Source: UBA9214 sp964443845 (GTDB lineage: Bacteria > Pseudomonadota > Gammaproteobacteria > UBA9214). From it: DNA of 9,575 nt. Location: assembly GCA_964443845.1 (NCBI GenBank), contig CAYUFA010000091.1, positions 1 through 9,575 on the forward strand, in the 5' to 3' direction. This document shows, piece by piece, positions 1 through 5,368 of the stretch (the first letter of the stretch is position 1; every line of letters starts with the position of its first letter). The notes under the pieces were generated by a model. The model saw only the letters and a program-made list of their open reading frames with translations, made no database searches and was not told the DNA's origin. The translations under genes were made by a program, and so were the position numbers.

Positions 1-4
1 GAGG

Positions 5-33
5 TTCTGTTCCGTGTAGAAGCGAGGTATAGT
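5..33 (+). promoter_or_regulatory. Putative promoter of the CarH/LitR-type regulator
   Basis: A -10-like TATAGT at 28-33 (5 of 6 to TATAAT) lies 17 bp downstream of a poor -35-like TTCTGT at 5-10. Transcription would start near position 40, which fits the ATG at 63 better than the upstream TTG at 36. The -10 begins at the third base of a repeat element at 26-31, the same register as at the second promoter near 1262. The weak -35 makes this moderate evidence only. Confidence 0.4.
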
Positions 34-42
34 TATTGTACA
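15..42 (+). promoter_or_regulatory. Putative CarH/LitR autoregulatory operator: three 11-bp-spaced direct repeats
   Basis: Three hexamers fall in exact 11-bp register: TGTAGA at 15-20, GGTATA at 26-31 and TGTACA at 37-42. The first and third match TGTnnA fully and the middle one at three of four fixed bases. TGTnnA is the reverse complement of TnnACA, the core of the 11-bp direct repeats contacted by CarH tetramers in Thermus (known family behaviour, from memory). The array covers the putative -10, as expected for dark-state repression and autoregulation. An overlapping imperfect palindrome, ATAGTT at 29-34 and AACTAT at 42-47, is an alternative reading. The window edge may cut off further elements. 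Confidence 0.55.
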
Positions 43-62
43 ACTATCAACCGGGGTCACCC

Positions 63-992
63 ATGCCCGTCACACAACCCGAGGAATGGAATCCGGTGCC
101 CGGCAGCCTGCTGCCCATCCGCACGGTCGCGCACCTGACCGGCGTGAACCCCATCACGCTGCGGGCATGGGAACGGCGCTACCGGCTCATCACTCCGCAG
201 CGCACACCCAAGGGGCACCGGCTCTACACCGAACACGATGTCGAGCGTATCCGCAATGTCCTCGGCCTGCTCGAGCAGGGCATTTCCATCGGCCAGGTGA
301 AGCCGCTGCTGGACCGGCCCGCAAGACAGCCGGTGACCGCCGACAGCAGTCCGGGAGAAGGCTGGCAAGGCCATCAGGACAACATGCTCAGGGCGATTGC
401 GGATTTTGACGAACCCGCGCTGGAAACGATCTACAACGAAATCCTCTCCCTGTACCCGGCCGATGTCGTAAGCCGGCAGCTGATCACGCCCCTGCTGCGG
501 ACACTGGGTGAGCGCTGGCAGGACTCCGGCACCGGGATTGCCGAGGAACATTTTTTCTCCGTATTCCTGCGCAACAAACTCGGCGCACGCATCCACCATG
601 TCAGCCCGCGTAGCCGCAGTCCATTGCTGCTGCTCGCCTGCCTGCCCGGCGAGCAGCATGAACTCGGCCTGCTGTTTTTTGCCCTGGCCAGCCTCGATTA
701 CGGTTACCGCATACTGGTGCTGGGTGCCAACACGCCCCTGGAACAGCTGCCCGGCGTGCTCGAAAAAAGGCCCTGCGCCGGCATTGTGCTGTCGTGCTCG
801 CACAGGCCGGCACGCGCGGTACTGGAAGTCGATCTGCCCGCACTGATTGAAAAGGTCGACGTACCCGTCTTTGTCGGAGGTCGGATCACCTCCGGCCAGC
901 AGAAGAGGTTCGAGGCGGCGGGTGCGATCTGCGTGGGAGAAATGCTGGCCGACAGCCTGCGTCAAATCAGTCGTACGCTGAACACCGACTGA
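63..992 (+). CDS. MerR-family regulator with cobalamin-binding domain (CarH/LitR-type B12 photoreceptor)
   Basis: This is a 309-residue cytoplasmic transcription factor. An N-terminal MerR winged helix-turn-helix (about residues 17-63, with ITLRAWERRY and the GHRLYTEHDV wing) is followed by a helical B12-cap domain (about 105-180) and a Rossmann-like B12-binding domain (about 187-305). W152-x9-E162-H163 matches the W-x9-EH signature of CarH-class proteins, and E197-Q-H199-E-L-G supplies the expected axial histidine. Known CarH proteins bind adenosylcobalamin, tetramerise on DNA in the dark, repress, and fall apart in light. The length is normal for the family. The ATG at 63 is preferred because a -10-like element and the repeat operator would overlap the alternative in-frame TTG at 36, but that TTG has GAGG 8 bp upstream and remains possible. 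No photolyase or carotenoid gene is nearby, so light sensing is inferred from residues only. Confidence 0.93.
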   Translation: MPVTQPEEWNPVPGSLLPIRTVAHLTGVNPITLRAWERRYRLITPQRTPKGHRLYTEHDVERIRNVLGLLEQGISIGQVKPLLDRPARQPVTADSSPGEGWQGHQDNMLRAIADFDEPALETIYNEILSLYPADVVSRQLITPLLRTLGERWQDSGTGIAEEHFFSVFLRNKLGARIHHVSPRSRSPLLLLACLPGEQHELGLLFFALASLDYGYRILVLGANTPLEQLPGVLEKRPCAGIVLSCSHRPARAVLEVDLPALIEKVDVPVFVGGRITSGQQKRFEAAGAICVGEMLADSLRQISRTLNTD

Positions 993-1200
993 CCGTTGCT
1001 CCCCGCGCGCGGTCCTGCCGCGACACCCCGGGCCCCGCCCGCGCTGGCCGTACACCTGCGAACGCACTGTCGTACCGGGCATCCGCGCGCCTGGACGGCA
1101 TGACATGCCCGCCCGGAACACCGGTGGACTCCATCCCGCACGCAGCGGATTTTCCCGGTCAGCCGGACGACAAACCTCCCACCCGGGCGTGCCGGCAATG
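993..1200. other. GC-rich spacer downstream of the regulator, no gene seen
   Basis: A very GC-rich stretch in which I find no convincing gene. It holds a perfect 13-bp odd palindrome GGCATGACATGCC at 1097-1109 and a CCGCGCGCGG palindrome near 1001, neither followed by a T-run. No clear terminator for the regulator gene is visible. Composition changes sharply to AT-rich at about 1208. Confidence 0.5.
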
Positions 1201-1217
1201 CGCCGACGTAAAATACC

Positions 1218-1265
1218 TATACAAAAATTACACAAAAGTTATTGACAATGTATAGAAGTTGTATA
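1218..1265. promoter_or_regulatory. Putative CarH/LitR operator: two opposed pairs of 11-bp-spaced repeats
   Basis: On the left, TATACA at 1218-1223 and TACACA at 1229-1234 both match TnnACA, 11 bp apart. On the right, TGTATA at 1249-1254 and TGTATA at 1260-1265 both match TGTnnA, 11 bp apart. The two pairs are mirror images about the centre at 1241/1242, separated by 14 bp. The right-hand pair covers the promoter -10. The arrangement combines the direct-repeat spacing of Thermus CarH sites with the inverted layout reported for other LitR/CarA-type proteins. Binding is inferred from the repeat core and the regulator gene 220 bp upstream. Confidence 0.55.
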
Positions 1266-1267
1266 AT
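1242..1267 (+). promoter_or_regulatory. Putative promoter of the exported repeat protein gene
   Basis: A perfect TTGACA at 1242-1247 and a perfect TATAAT at 1262-1267 are separated by only 14 bp, well short of the usual 16-18. An alternative -35 with 17-bp spacing is TTATTG at 1239-1244, which is poor. Transcription would start near 1274 and give a leader of about 145 nt. The -10 begins at the third base of the TGTATA repeat, matching the layout at the regulator's own promoter. Confidence 0.55.
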
Positions 1268-1290
1268 ATTGAGCCCTGCAGATGCAGCAT

Positions 1291-1318
1291 TGGTAATGCG
1301 ATGTACTGCTTCTGTACA
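1291..1318 (+). promoter_or_regulatory. Second array of 11-bp-spaced TGTnnA-like repeats, in the leader
   Basis: TGGTAA at 1291-1296, TGTACT at 1302-1307 and TGTACA at 1313-1318 again fall in exact 11-bp register, with three, three and four of the four TGTnnA positions matched. The array lies about 17-44 bp downstream of the expected transcription start, where a bound tetramer could act as a roadblock or pair with the upstream operator. TGTAC (1302-1306) and GTACA (1314-1318) also form an inverted repeat, and GCATT/AATGC (1287-1299) a small hairpin, so an RNA-level role is possible. Confidence 0.4.
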
Positions 1319-1388
1319 GGAATTTAACGGCATGACTACCTGATTATCTATATATATCAGCGTGTTGTTAAAGACTCATTGAACAGGC

Positions 1389-1412
1389 AAGCGCATTGTG
1401 CGCTTCAGGAGG
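1389..1412 (+). promoter_or_regulatory. Hairpin abutting a strong ribosome binding site
   Basis: A perfect 7-bp stem, AAGCGCA at 1389-1395 and TGCGCTT at 1399-1405, closes a 3-nt loop. It ends directly before the Shine-Dalgarno CAGGAGG at 1406-1412, which is 6 nt from the ATG at 1419. It could stabilise the mRNA 5' region or affect ribosome access; the Shine-Dalgarno itself is outside the stem. This ribosome binding site decides the start of the following gene. Confidence 0.5.
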
Positions 1413-1418
1413 ACAGCA

Positions 1419-1820
1419 ATGAAACACCTTACGATGATCAAGTATGCCGCCGTGACCGGCCTGGTGGCCGGATCGCTCAACGCGGCTGCCGCGGGTTTTG
1501 GCGGCGGCTGGATGCAGGACCCGAATACCGGCACGCTCTACTACTCCCATGCATCCGACGGGCGGCTGCACGCTGCTTCCGACGCAGGACACAGCAAGGG
1601 CCATCAGAACAGCTTCGGTGGGGGCTGGGTACAGGACCGGCATACCAACACCCTCTCCTACTCCCGGGCACCCGAAGTGGGGCAGTGGCATGCCGACTCC
1701 GAGAAGGTCCAGCTGAACAGCTTCGGTGGTGACTGGGTGCACGACAGGAATACGGGCACCCTCTCGTACTCCCCCGCAGCGGACAGCGAAAGTCACAAGA
1801 TCGCCGCCCTGAAGATGTAG
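1419..1820 (+). CDS. Small exported protein with three FGG(G/D)W repeats, unknown function
   Basis: A 133-residue protein I do not recognise. Residues 1-25 form a Sec signal peptide: lysines at 2 and 8, a hydrophobic core, and an Ala run with probable cleavage before G26. The mature part has three copies of a motif reading FGG(G/D)W(V/M)(Q/H)D, then a TGTL- or TNTL-type turn, then (S/Y)YS. They start at residues 27, 66 and 102, so the periods are 39 and 36 residues. Copies 2 and 3 share an identical 14-base DNA start (1608 and 1716, 108 bp apart), indicating duplication. There is no cysteine and no later membrane segment, so a soluble periplasmic or secreted protein is likely. The Gly-Trp/Tyr pattern faintly recalls choline-binding or WW repeats, but the spacing does not fit either. 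The ATG at 1419 follows an ideal Shine-Dalgarno. The putative CarH/LitR operators upstream and terminator downstream make it a monocistronic candidate target of the regulator. Confidence 0.8.
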   Translation: MKHLTMIKYAAVTGLVAGSLNAAAAGFGGGWMQDPNTGTLYYSHASDGRLHAASDAGHSKGHQNSFGGGWVQDRHTNTLSYSRAPEVGQWHADSEKVQLNSFGGDWVHDRNTGTLSYSPAADSESHKIAALKM

Positions 1821-1847
1821 TCAGTATCCCGTGCAAACCGTGCATCC

Positions 1848-1876
1848 GGGGGGGGCATCAGCCCCCCCCTTTTTTT
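1848..1876 (+). terminator. Rho-independent terminator of the exported repeat protein gene
   Basis: A perfect 9-bp stem of eight G plus C (1848-1856) pairs with G plus eight C (1861-1869) around an ATCA tetraloop, followed by seven T (1870-1876). It lies 28 bp after the stop codon and should stop transcription very efficiently, isolating the repeat-protein unit. Confidence 0.93.
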
Positions 1877-2023
1877 ACGCCATCGCCCCGCCCTGTTGCC
1901 GCAAACCCGCACTACTGCAACGGGGCGCGCGCTGCCTGCACGGGGTCTGTGACCCGGCCAGCCATCGCTGAGCGGCGTCTGTCGCTGACACCTGCGGGGG
2001 ATATGCGCGCTGCCGTGAAGGGT
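1877..2023. other. Spacer with no recognisable gene
   Basis: Between the terminator and the LysR fragment I see no intact gene. On the minus strand this is where the rest of a LysR protein would have followed, but no effector-domain sequence is recognisable in any frame, so most of that gene has been deleted or replaced. Confidence 0.4.
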
Positions 2024-2210
2024 TCACGAATGCCGCGGGCGCAGGCACACGCCCTCGTGCGTGCGGGGAACCCTGCGAGAACTGCGGGTAAGCAGTTTGA
2101 CCTGCGGCCGTTTTTCCAGCATGTCGAGTCGATTGCTGACCTGGCTGCGCTGTCGTGATACCGCCGGTACGCACGACCTCGCGGAAGACAGGCAAGTGCT
2201 GGTCGTTCAT
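2024..2210 (-). pseudogene. LysR-family regulator fragment (helix-turn-helix only, frameshifted)
   Basis: Reading leftward from an ATG at 2210, the first 21 codons give MNDQHLPVFREVVRTGGITT then A, a typical LysR start (helix 1 and the turn). The frame then becomes meaningless, but shifting by one base at about 2147 restores SQVSNRLDMLEKR, then PQVKLLTRSSRRV, then a THEGVCLRP segment and a stop at 2026-2024. These are the recognition helix and wing of a LysR domain. Roughly eight residues between the two blocks are missing, so a small out-of-frame deletion removed the middle of the helix-turn-helix. The LG usual after EKR is now PQ, and the roughly 230-residue effector domain is absent. It stands back to back with the dehydrogenase remnant starting at 2237, the classic layout of a LysR regulator and its target. 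It cannot make a functional regulator. Confidence 0.75.
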
Positions 2211-2236
2211 CGTTCTCATATCAGAAACCGCACAGC

Positions 2237-2607
2237 ATGGAATCGAAAATCCTGCTCGCCGGCACCGGCAGCGCTTCCGCCGCATTCACCGCACGGACGC
2301 GGCTGGCTGGCGGCCATACCGTGGTCGCCTCGATGCGGTACAGCGGCGGCAGCAACGGGCGCAGTACGGGCGCACCGGCCAATATGGAACAGGCGCTCGA
2401 AACCAACCGGCAGCAGGCCCGCGGCTCGATGCCGGGGCAACCGCGAAGCGGGTCGATACGCCCGCCGGCAAGCGCCCGTTGCGAACCGTCATGGACAGGC
2501 TGGGCATGGGTGAGCCGATCGAGGGCTGCAATGACCACCTCGCCGAGGTCACCAGTGGCGTCTACACTGCTTTCGGTATGGCCGGCAGGCTGCAGCCGAA
2601 AGCGTGA
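2237..2607 (+). pseudogene. Short-chain dehydrogenase/reductase remnant, internally deleted and frameshifted
   Basis: The first ~34 codons from the ATG at 2237 read MESKILLAGTG, then further Rossmann-like sequence ending GGHTVVASMR, a classical SDR beta-alpha-beta start with a degraded glycine motif (TGSASAAF instead of TGxxxGIG). A different frame, from about 2443 to the stop at 2605-2607, reads AKRVDTPAGKRPLRTVMDRLG, then EPIEGCN and a VYTAFGM segment, a typical SDR C-terminus. Between them only about 100 bp remain, whereas SDR proteins are usually about 250-290 residues. The catalytic Ser-Tyr-Lys region is gone, so the product cannot be active. The gene was probably controlled by the adjacent broken LysR gene. 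The two ends being in different frames excludes a functional short form. Confidence 0.75.
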
Positions 2608-2694
2608 CGGGACAGGTAGCCGCGCCGGTCCACAGCAACACGAACCGGTCACGGTCCGGTCCGGATAGGCGTGGTCGGCAAGGGAGGGTGCATC

Positions 2695-3348
2695 ATGAAA
2701 ATCGGAGTACTGGGAACGGGGGCGGTCGGCCGTGTGCTGGCTGCCGGGCTGGCCGGGCGGGGCCACGATGTGATGATCGGCACGCGCAACCCGGCTGCCG
2801 CGACCATGACGGACTGGTTTGGCGATCAGGGCAGGGGAATCAGCGCGGGCACCTTCGCGGATGCGGCCATCTTCGGCGAGTTGCTGGTCCTCGCGATCGG
2901 CTGGCCCCACGTGAAGCAGGTCATCGACCTGGCGGGGCCGGAGCACTTTGCCGGGAAGGTGGTGCTGGATACGACCAACCCGCTGCGGTTCGAGGCCGAG
3001 GGCCGGCCGCCGGTGCTCGACATCGGGCATACGGACTCGGCCGGCGAATCCGTGCAGCGCTGGCTGCCCGATGCCCGGGTCGTGAAGGCTTTCAATATCG
3101 TTGGCAATCCCCACATGGTGAATCCCGACTTCCCGGATGGCAAGCCCGACATGTTTATCTGCGGGAATGACGCAGCCGCCAAACGGGCCGCCGGCCGGCT
3201 GATCGAAGAACTCGGCTGGCCACCGGCGATCGATCTGGGTGACATCGAAAAATCCCGTTATCTCGAACCCCTGGCGATGGTGTGGATCGTGCACTTCTTC
3301 AACAGCGGGTTCAACGGCAATCATGCGTTCAGGCTGTTACGTAAGTAG
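2695..3348 (+). CDS. NAD(P)-binding oxidoreductase, COG2085 (F420H2:NADP oxidoreductase-like)
   Basis: A 217-residue cytoplasmic Rossmann protein. The N-terminus MKIGVLGTGAVGRVLAAGLA holds the dinucleotide motif GTGAVG at residues 7-12, and GTRNP at 29-33 follows the second strand, where Thr-Arg suggests NADP(H) preference as in F420-dependent NADP reductases. DTTNPL at about 92-97 and KAFN at 131-134 are further conserved blocks of this group. Size and motifs fit COG2085 predicted dinucleotide-binding enzymes, often annotated as NADPH-dependent F420 reductase. Nothing here points to F420 synthesis, so the real substrate is unknown. The ATG at 2695 is chosen for the strong AGGGAGGG at 2681-2688. 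The gene is intact although its left neighbours are decayed, and the SnoaL-like gene follows after 33 bp, so the two may be co-transcribed. Confidence 0.85.
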   Translation: MKIGVLGTGAVGRVLAAGLAGRGHDVMIGTRNPAAATMTDWFGDQGRGISAGTFADAAIFGELLVLAIGWPHVKQVIDLAGPEHFAGKVVLDTTNPLRFEAEGRPPVLDIGHTDSAGESVQRWLPDARVVKAFNIVGNPHMVNPDFPDGKPDMFICGNDAAAKRAAGRLIEELGWPPAIDLGDIEKSRYLEPLAMVWIVHFFNSGFNGNHAFRLLRK

Positions 3349-3381
3349 ACCAGGCCAGCCTCAAGGGCGGCGAGCACCGCG

Positions 3382-3837
3382 ATGTCTGGTGAACTTGAAT
3401 ACCTGCTTGAGCGAACGCGTATCATCGAGGTGATTTCTCGCCTGTTCAGCGGCACGGACAACCGGGACCGGGAGGCGGTGCAGGCCTGTTTTGCCGCCAG
3501 CGTATCCTTCGATATGTCGTCGCCGGGCGCCGGCGATCCGCGGGATATGACTCCGGACGTTATCCTCGTCATGCGGGATGCCGGTTTGAAACCGCTGCAG
3601 GCCATTCACCACCAGACGGGAAATTTTCTGGTGGATGTCGATGAGCACGAGGCGGACGCGTTTTGCTATGGCATCGCTTGCCACTGCCTGCCCGACCGGA
3701 CCGGCAACAATATCCGTACCTGCGTTGGCAGCTATGCTTTCCCGCTGGTGAAGGATGGCGGTTGCTGGCGCATTTGCACGTTCAGATTCAATCTGAAGTT
3801 CATCGATGGCCACAGGGATCTGGAGGGCAGTGGTTGA
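3382..3837 (+). CDS. SnoaL-like / NTF2-fold protein
   Basis: A 151-residue protein with the layout of SnoaL-like domains of the NTF2 superfamily. An N-terminal helix pair (about residues 4-38, including a RIIEVISRLFSGTDNRD segment) is followed by the AVQACFAASVSFD segment. Strands then carry AIHHQTGNFLVDVDEHEADAF, and a C-terminal GGCWRICTFRFNLKFI stretch closes the cone-shaped barrel. Family members include polyketide cyclases, steroid isomerases and dehydratases, and many have no known activity; the substrate cannot be read from sequence. It lies 33 bp downstream of the COG2085 oxidoreductase on the same strand, so both may act in one small-molecule pathway. The ribosome binding site (GGCGGCGAG near 3367-3375) is weak. 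A 9-bp hairpin at 3869-3890 without a T-run lies just downstream. Confidence 0.75.
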   Translation: MSGELEYLLERTRIIEVISRLFSGTDNRDREAVQACFAASVSFDMSSPGAGDPRDMTPDVILVMRDAGLKPLQAIHHQTGNFLVDVDEHEADAFCYGIACHCLPDRTGNNIRTCVGSYAFPLVKDGGCWRICTFRFNLKFIDGHRDLEGSG

Positions 3838-4665
3838 GCCGGGCCGCACACTGTGGCATCGCCGCGCCGGCAGGTCCTGGCGGGCCTGCCCGCCGGGGGT
3901 ATTCAAACGGAGCCGTGCAAATCGGCCAACCGGCATCCCGGTTGTGATTGAAAGCCAAAGGGCTGCCATTGACCCGCTGTTCTGAACATCCCCGTGTCGG
4001 CAGTTCGCTTGCCCGGCCACCCTTCAACTGCTGCTGGTTACGATTACCGTTGCAGACCTTCCGCTGTTCGTTGCACGCGTAAGCGGATTTTTCCTGCGGG
4101 TTCCATTCTGCCCGCGCGTTCCTCACAGCTTCCCCGGGTGATTACCCTGTTATTGATCAACCGGACAGGGAGCTCCGGGTTCCCATGGTTGGTGATTTTC
4201 ACAAGCAAGCCGCCAGCGGGTCGCCGGCCGGCCGAGAAGATGAGTACCGGCTGCATGGTGAACTGCTCCTGCTGCCGACGAGTGCCGTCCGCTGCCGGTG
4301 CGTTTCGTCCTGCGCATGCCTGTGTACGCACATATCCCTGCGCGGATCAGGGAGGGAATGCCGGTGAACCGAACTTGCCTGAACGCGTTGTGCGTTTGCA
4401 AACAATCGATTGGATCCGTGACCGCGTTGGCAGCAATGCATCGCCATATACTGACATAGTGAAACAACTGTACATTCACCGCGTCTCTGCTAACTTCATC
4501 TGTCCGGATTGCATTACACCGTATGACCGCACCGATGACAGGTATGCCGGGATTGCCGTTTCCCCGCGCGCTGCCCATGTCAAGGAAGCGGCACTCTGAT
4601 TACAAACACTGCTGAATGGAACCGGAGAGGTGGCCATGGGACGACCGGCCACCGGAGGGCATCGA
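3838..4665. other. Long intergenic stretch (~830 bp) without a recognisable gene
   Basis: Open frames here are short or read as low-complexity nonsense on both strands, and I recognise no protein family, tRNA or insertion-sequence end. Composition is less GC-rich than the flanks, especially 4020-4560. Visible details: a hairpin at 3869-3890 (GGCAGGTCC paired with GGGCCTGCC, one G-T pair, loop TGGC, no T-run) that may be a weak transcript end for the SnoaL gene, and TTGGCA at 4427-4432 with TATACT at 4447-4452 as a poor promoter candidate (14-bp spacing). A single TGTACA at 4469-4474 resembles the repeat core seen near the CarH/LitR gene. It may be a degraded accessory region. Confidence 0.5.
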
Positions 4666-4971
4666 ATGAATACGACAATTCTGCAAATATCGTATGGAAA
4701 TGTAGTCTCCATCGAGACGGACAGCGTACTGGACCTGGGCGCGTTTGAAACCATCCTGTCTGCCAGCAACCTGGCAAACTCCACCGGCACCAGTTCGATC
4801 GAGGTGAATCTCGGCAAAACCCTGCATATCCGCGACTCGGGCCTGGCCATGCTGGATTTGCTGCGCAAGCGCACGAAATGGAGCTGCCCCATCCGGCTGG
4901 TCAACTGGGACCCGGTCATTCACGGCCGGCTTGCAACAAGCCGGATCGGCACGCAGTTCCAGCTGGCCTAG
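4666..4971 (+). CDS. Single-domain STAS protein (anti-sigma-factor-antagonist-like)
   Basis: A 101-residue cytoplasmic protein that fits one STAS domain. Residues 43-69 (SSIEVNLGKTLHIRDSGLAM, then LDLLRKR) align without gaps to the central strand and helix of STAS proteins, and SCPIRLVNWDPVIHGRLATS follows as the next strand and helix. STAS proteins such as SpoIIAA and RsbV bind anti-sigma factors and are switched by phosphorylation of a serine in a D-S-x-G motif. Here the aligned motif is R56-D57-S58-G59, with Asp in place of the phospho-serine, so it would be fixed in a phosphorylated-like state or work another way. No kinase, phosphatase or sigma factor is adjacent. The ATG at 4666 is chosen for GGAGGG at 4654-4659 and the STAS boundary; an in-frame ATG at 4636 with GGAGAGG is a close rival and would add 10 residues. 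Confidence 0.75.
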   Translation: MNTTILQISYGNVVSIETDSVLDLGAFETILSASNLANSTGTSSIEVNLGKTLHIRDSGLAMLDLLRKRTKWSCPIRLVNWDPVIHGRLATSRIGTQFQLA

Positions 4972-5368
4972 CACCTGTCCTGAACGCTGATTCCCCGGCC
5001 GGGCGTCGGGTCTGGCACCGCAGCAGGGAGTTACCGTCGTTGCAATTCGCTCACGGCCGGTTTCGTGATGCGGGCGCCGCTATTGCCGCTGCCGGCCAGC
5101 GTGGAATCATCGCGTAACCTACCAACCCGGGCGACCGCCGTGTTGCCGGGCCCACCATCGTCGGCAGTCCCTGGATGTGATGTGTGCCGTGCCGCGGTAC
5201 GCAGGTGGCCGGTGACTGAACGATCCTCACGGCACTGAACCGGTCTGCATGTGTCCCGCCGTTGTGCGGAACAGTGCGTCGTCGTCTCGTTGCTGCATAC
5301 GCTGCCGGGCCCGCGCCAGGGGCTTCACGATTTCCATTCCCCCGGTCAATCGCGTTACTCTCGCGAGC
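4972..5368. other. Intergenic stretch (~400 bp) upstream of the sugar ABC operon
   Basis: No convincing gene on either strand. It should contain the operon promoter, but I see no good -35/-10 pair. An imperfect 12-bp palindrome GTGCCGCGGTAC at 5191-5202 (10 of 12 symmetric positions) could be an operator or chance in GC-rich DNA. No terminator with a T-run follows the STAS gene. Confidence 0.4.

Noticed and set aside
57..1235. Long minus-strand open frame (392 codons) over the regulator gene
   Set aside because: It is exactly antisense to a convincing CarH/LitR-type gene, shows no domain, and open antisense frames are common in GC-rich coding DNA.
1296..1343. Possible 15-residue leader peptide upstream of the exported protein
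   Set aside because: It starts at an ATG overlapping the stop of an even shorter frame, but there is no Shine-Dalgarno and no sign of an attenuator codon run.
1270..1418. Cobalamin riboswitch in the leader, suggested by the B12-binding regulator nearby
   Set aside because: The leader is too short and I see no B12-box-like conserved core; only small local hairpins.
1419..1820. Choline-binding or WW-type repeats in the exported protein
   Set aside because: Aromatic spacing and repeat length (36-39 residues) do not match either family; the likeness is limited to scattered Gly, Trp and Tyr.
2221..3324. Long minus-strand open frame (367 codons)
   Set aside because: It runs antisense to the SDR remnant and the intact oxidoreductase, and its sequence has no recognisable family features.
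3994..4599. Plus-strand open frame of 201 codons in the gene-poor region
   Set aside because: No ribosome binding site, no recognisable domain, erratic composition with many Cys/Arg/Pro; not better than chance.
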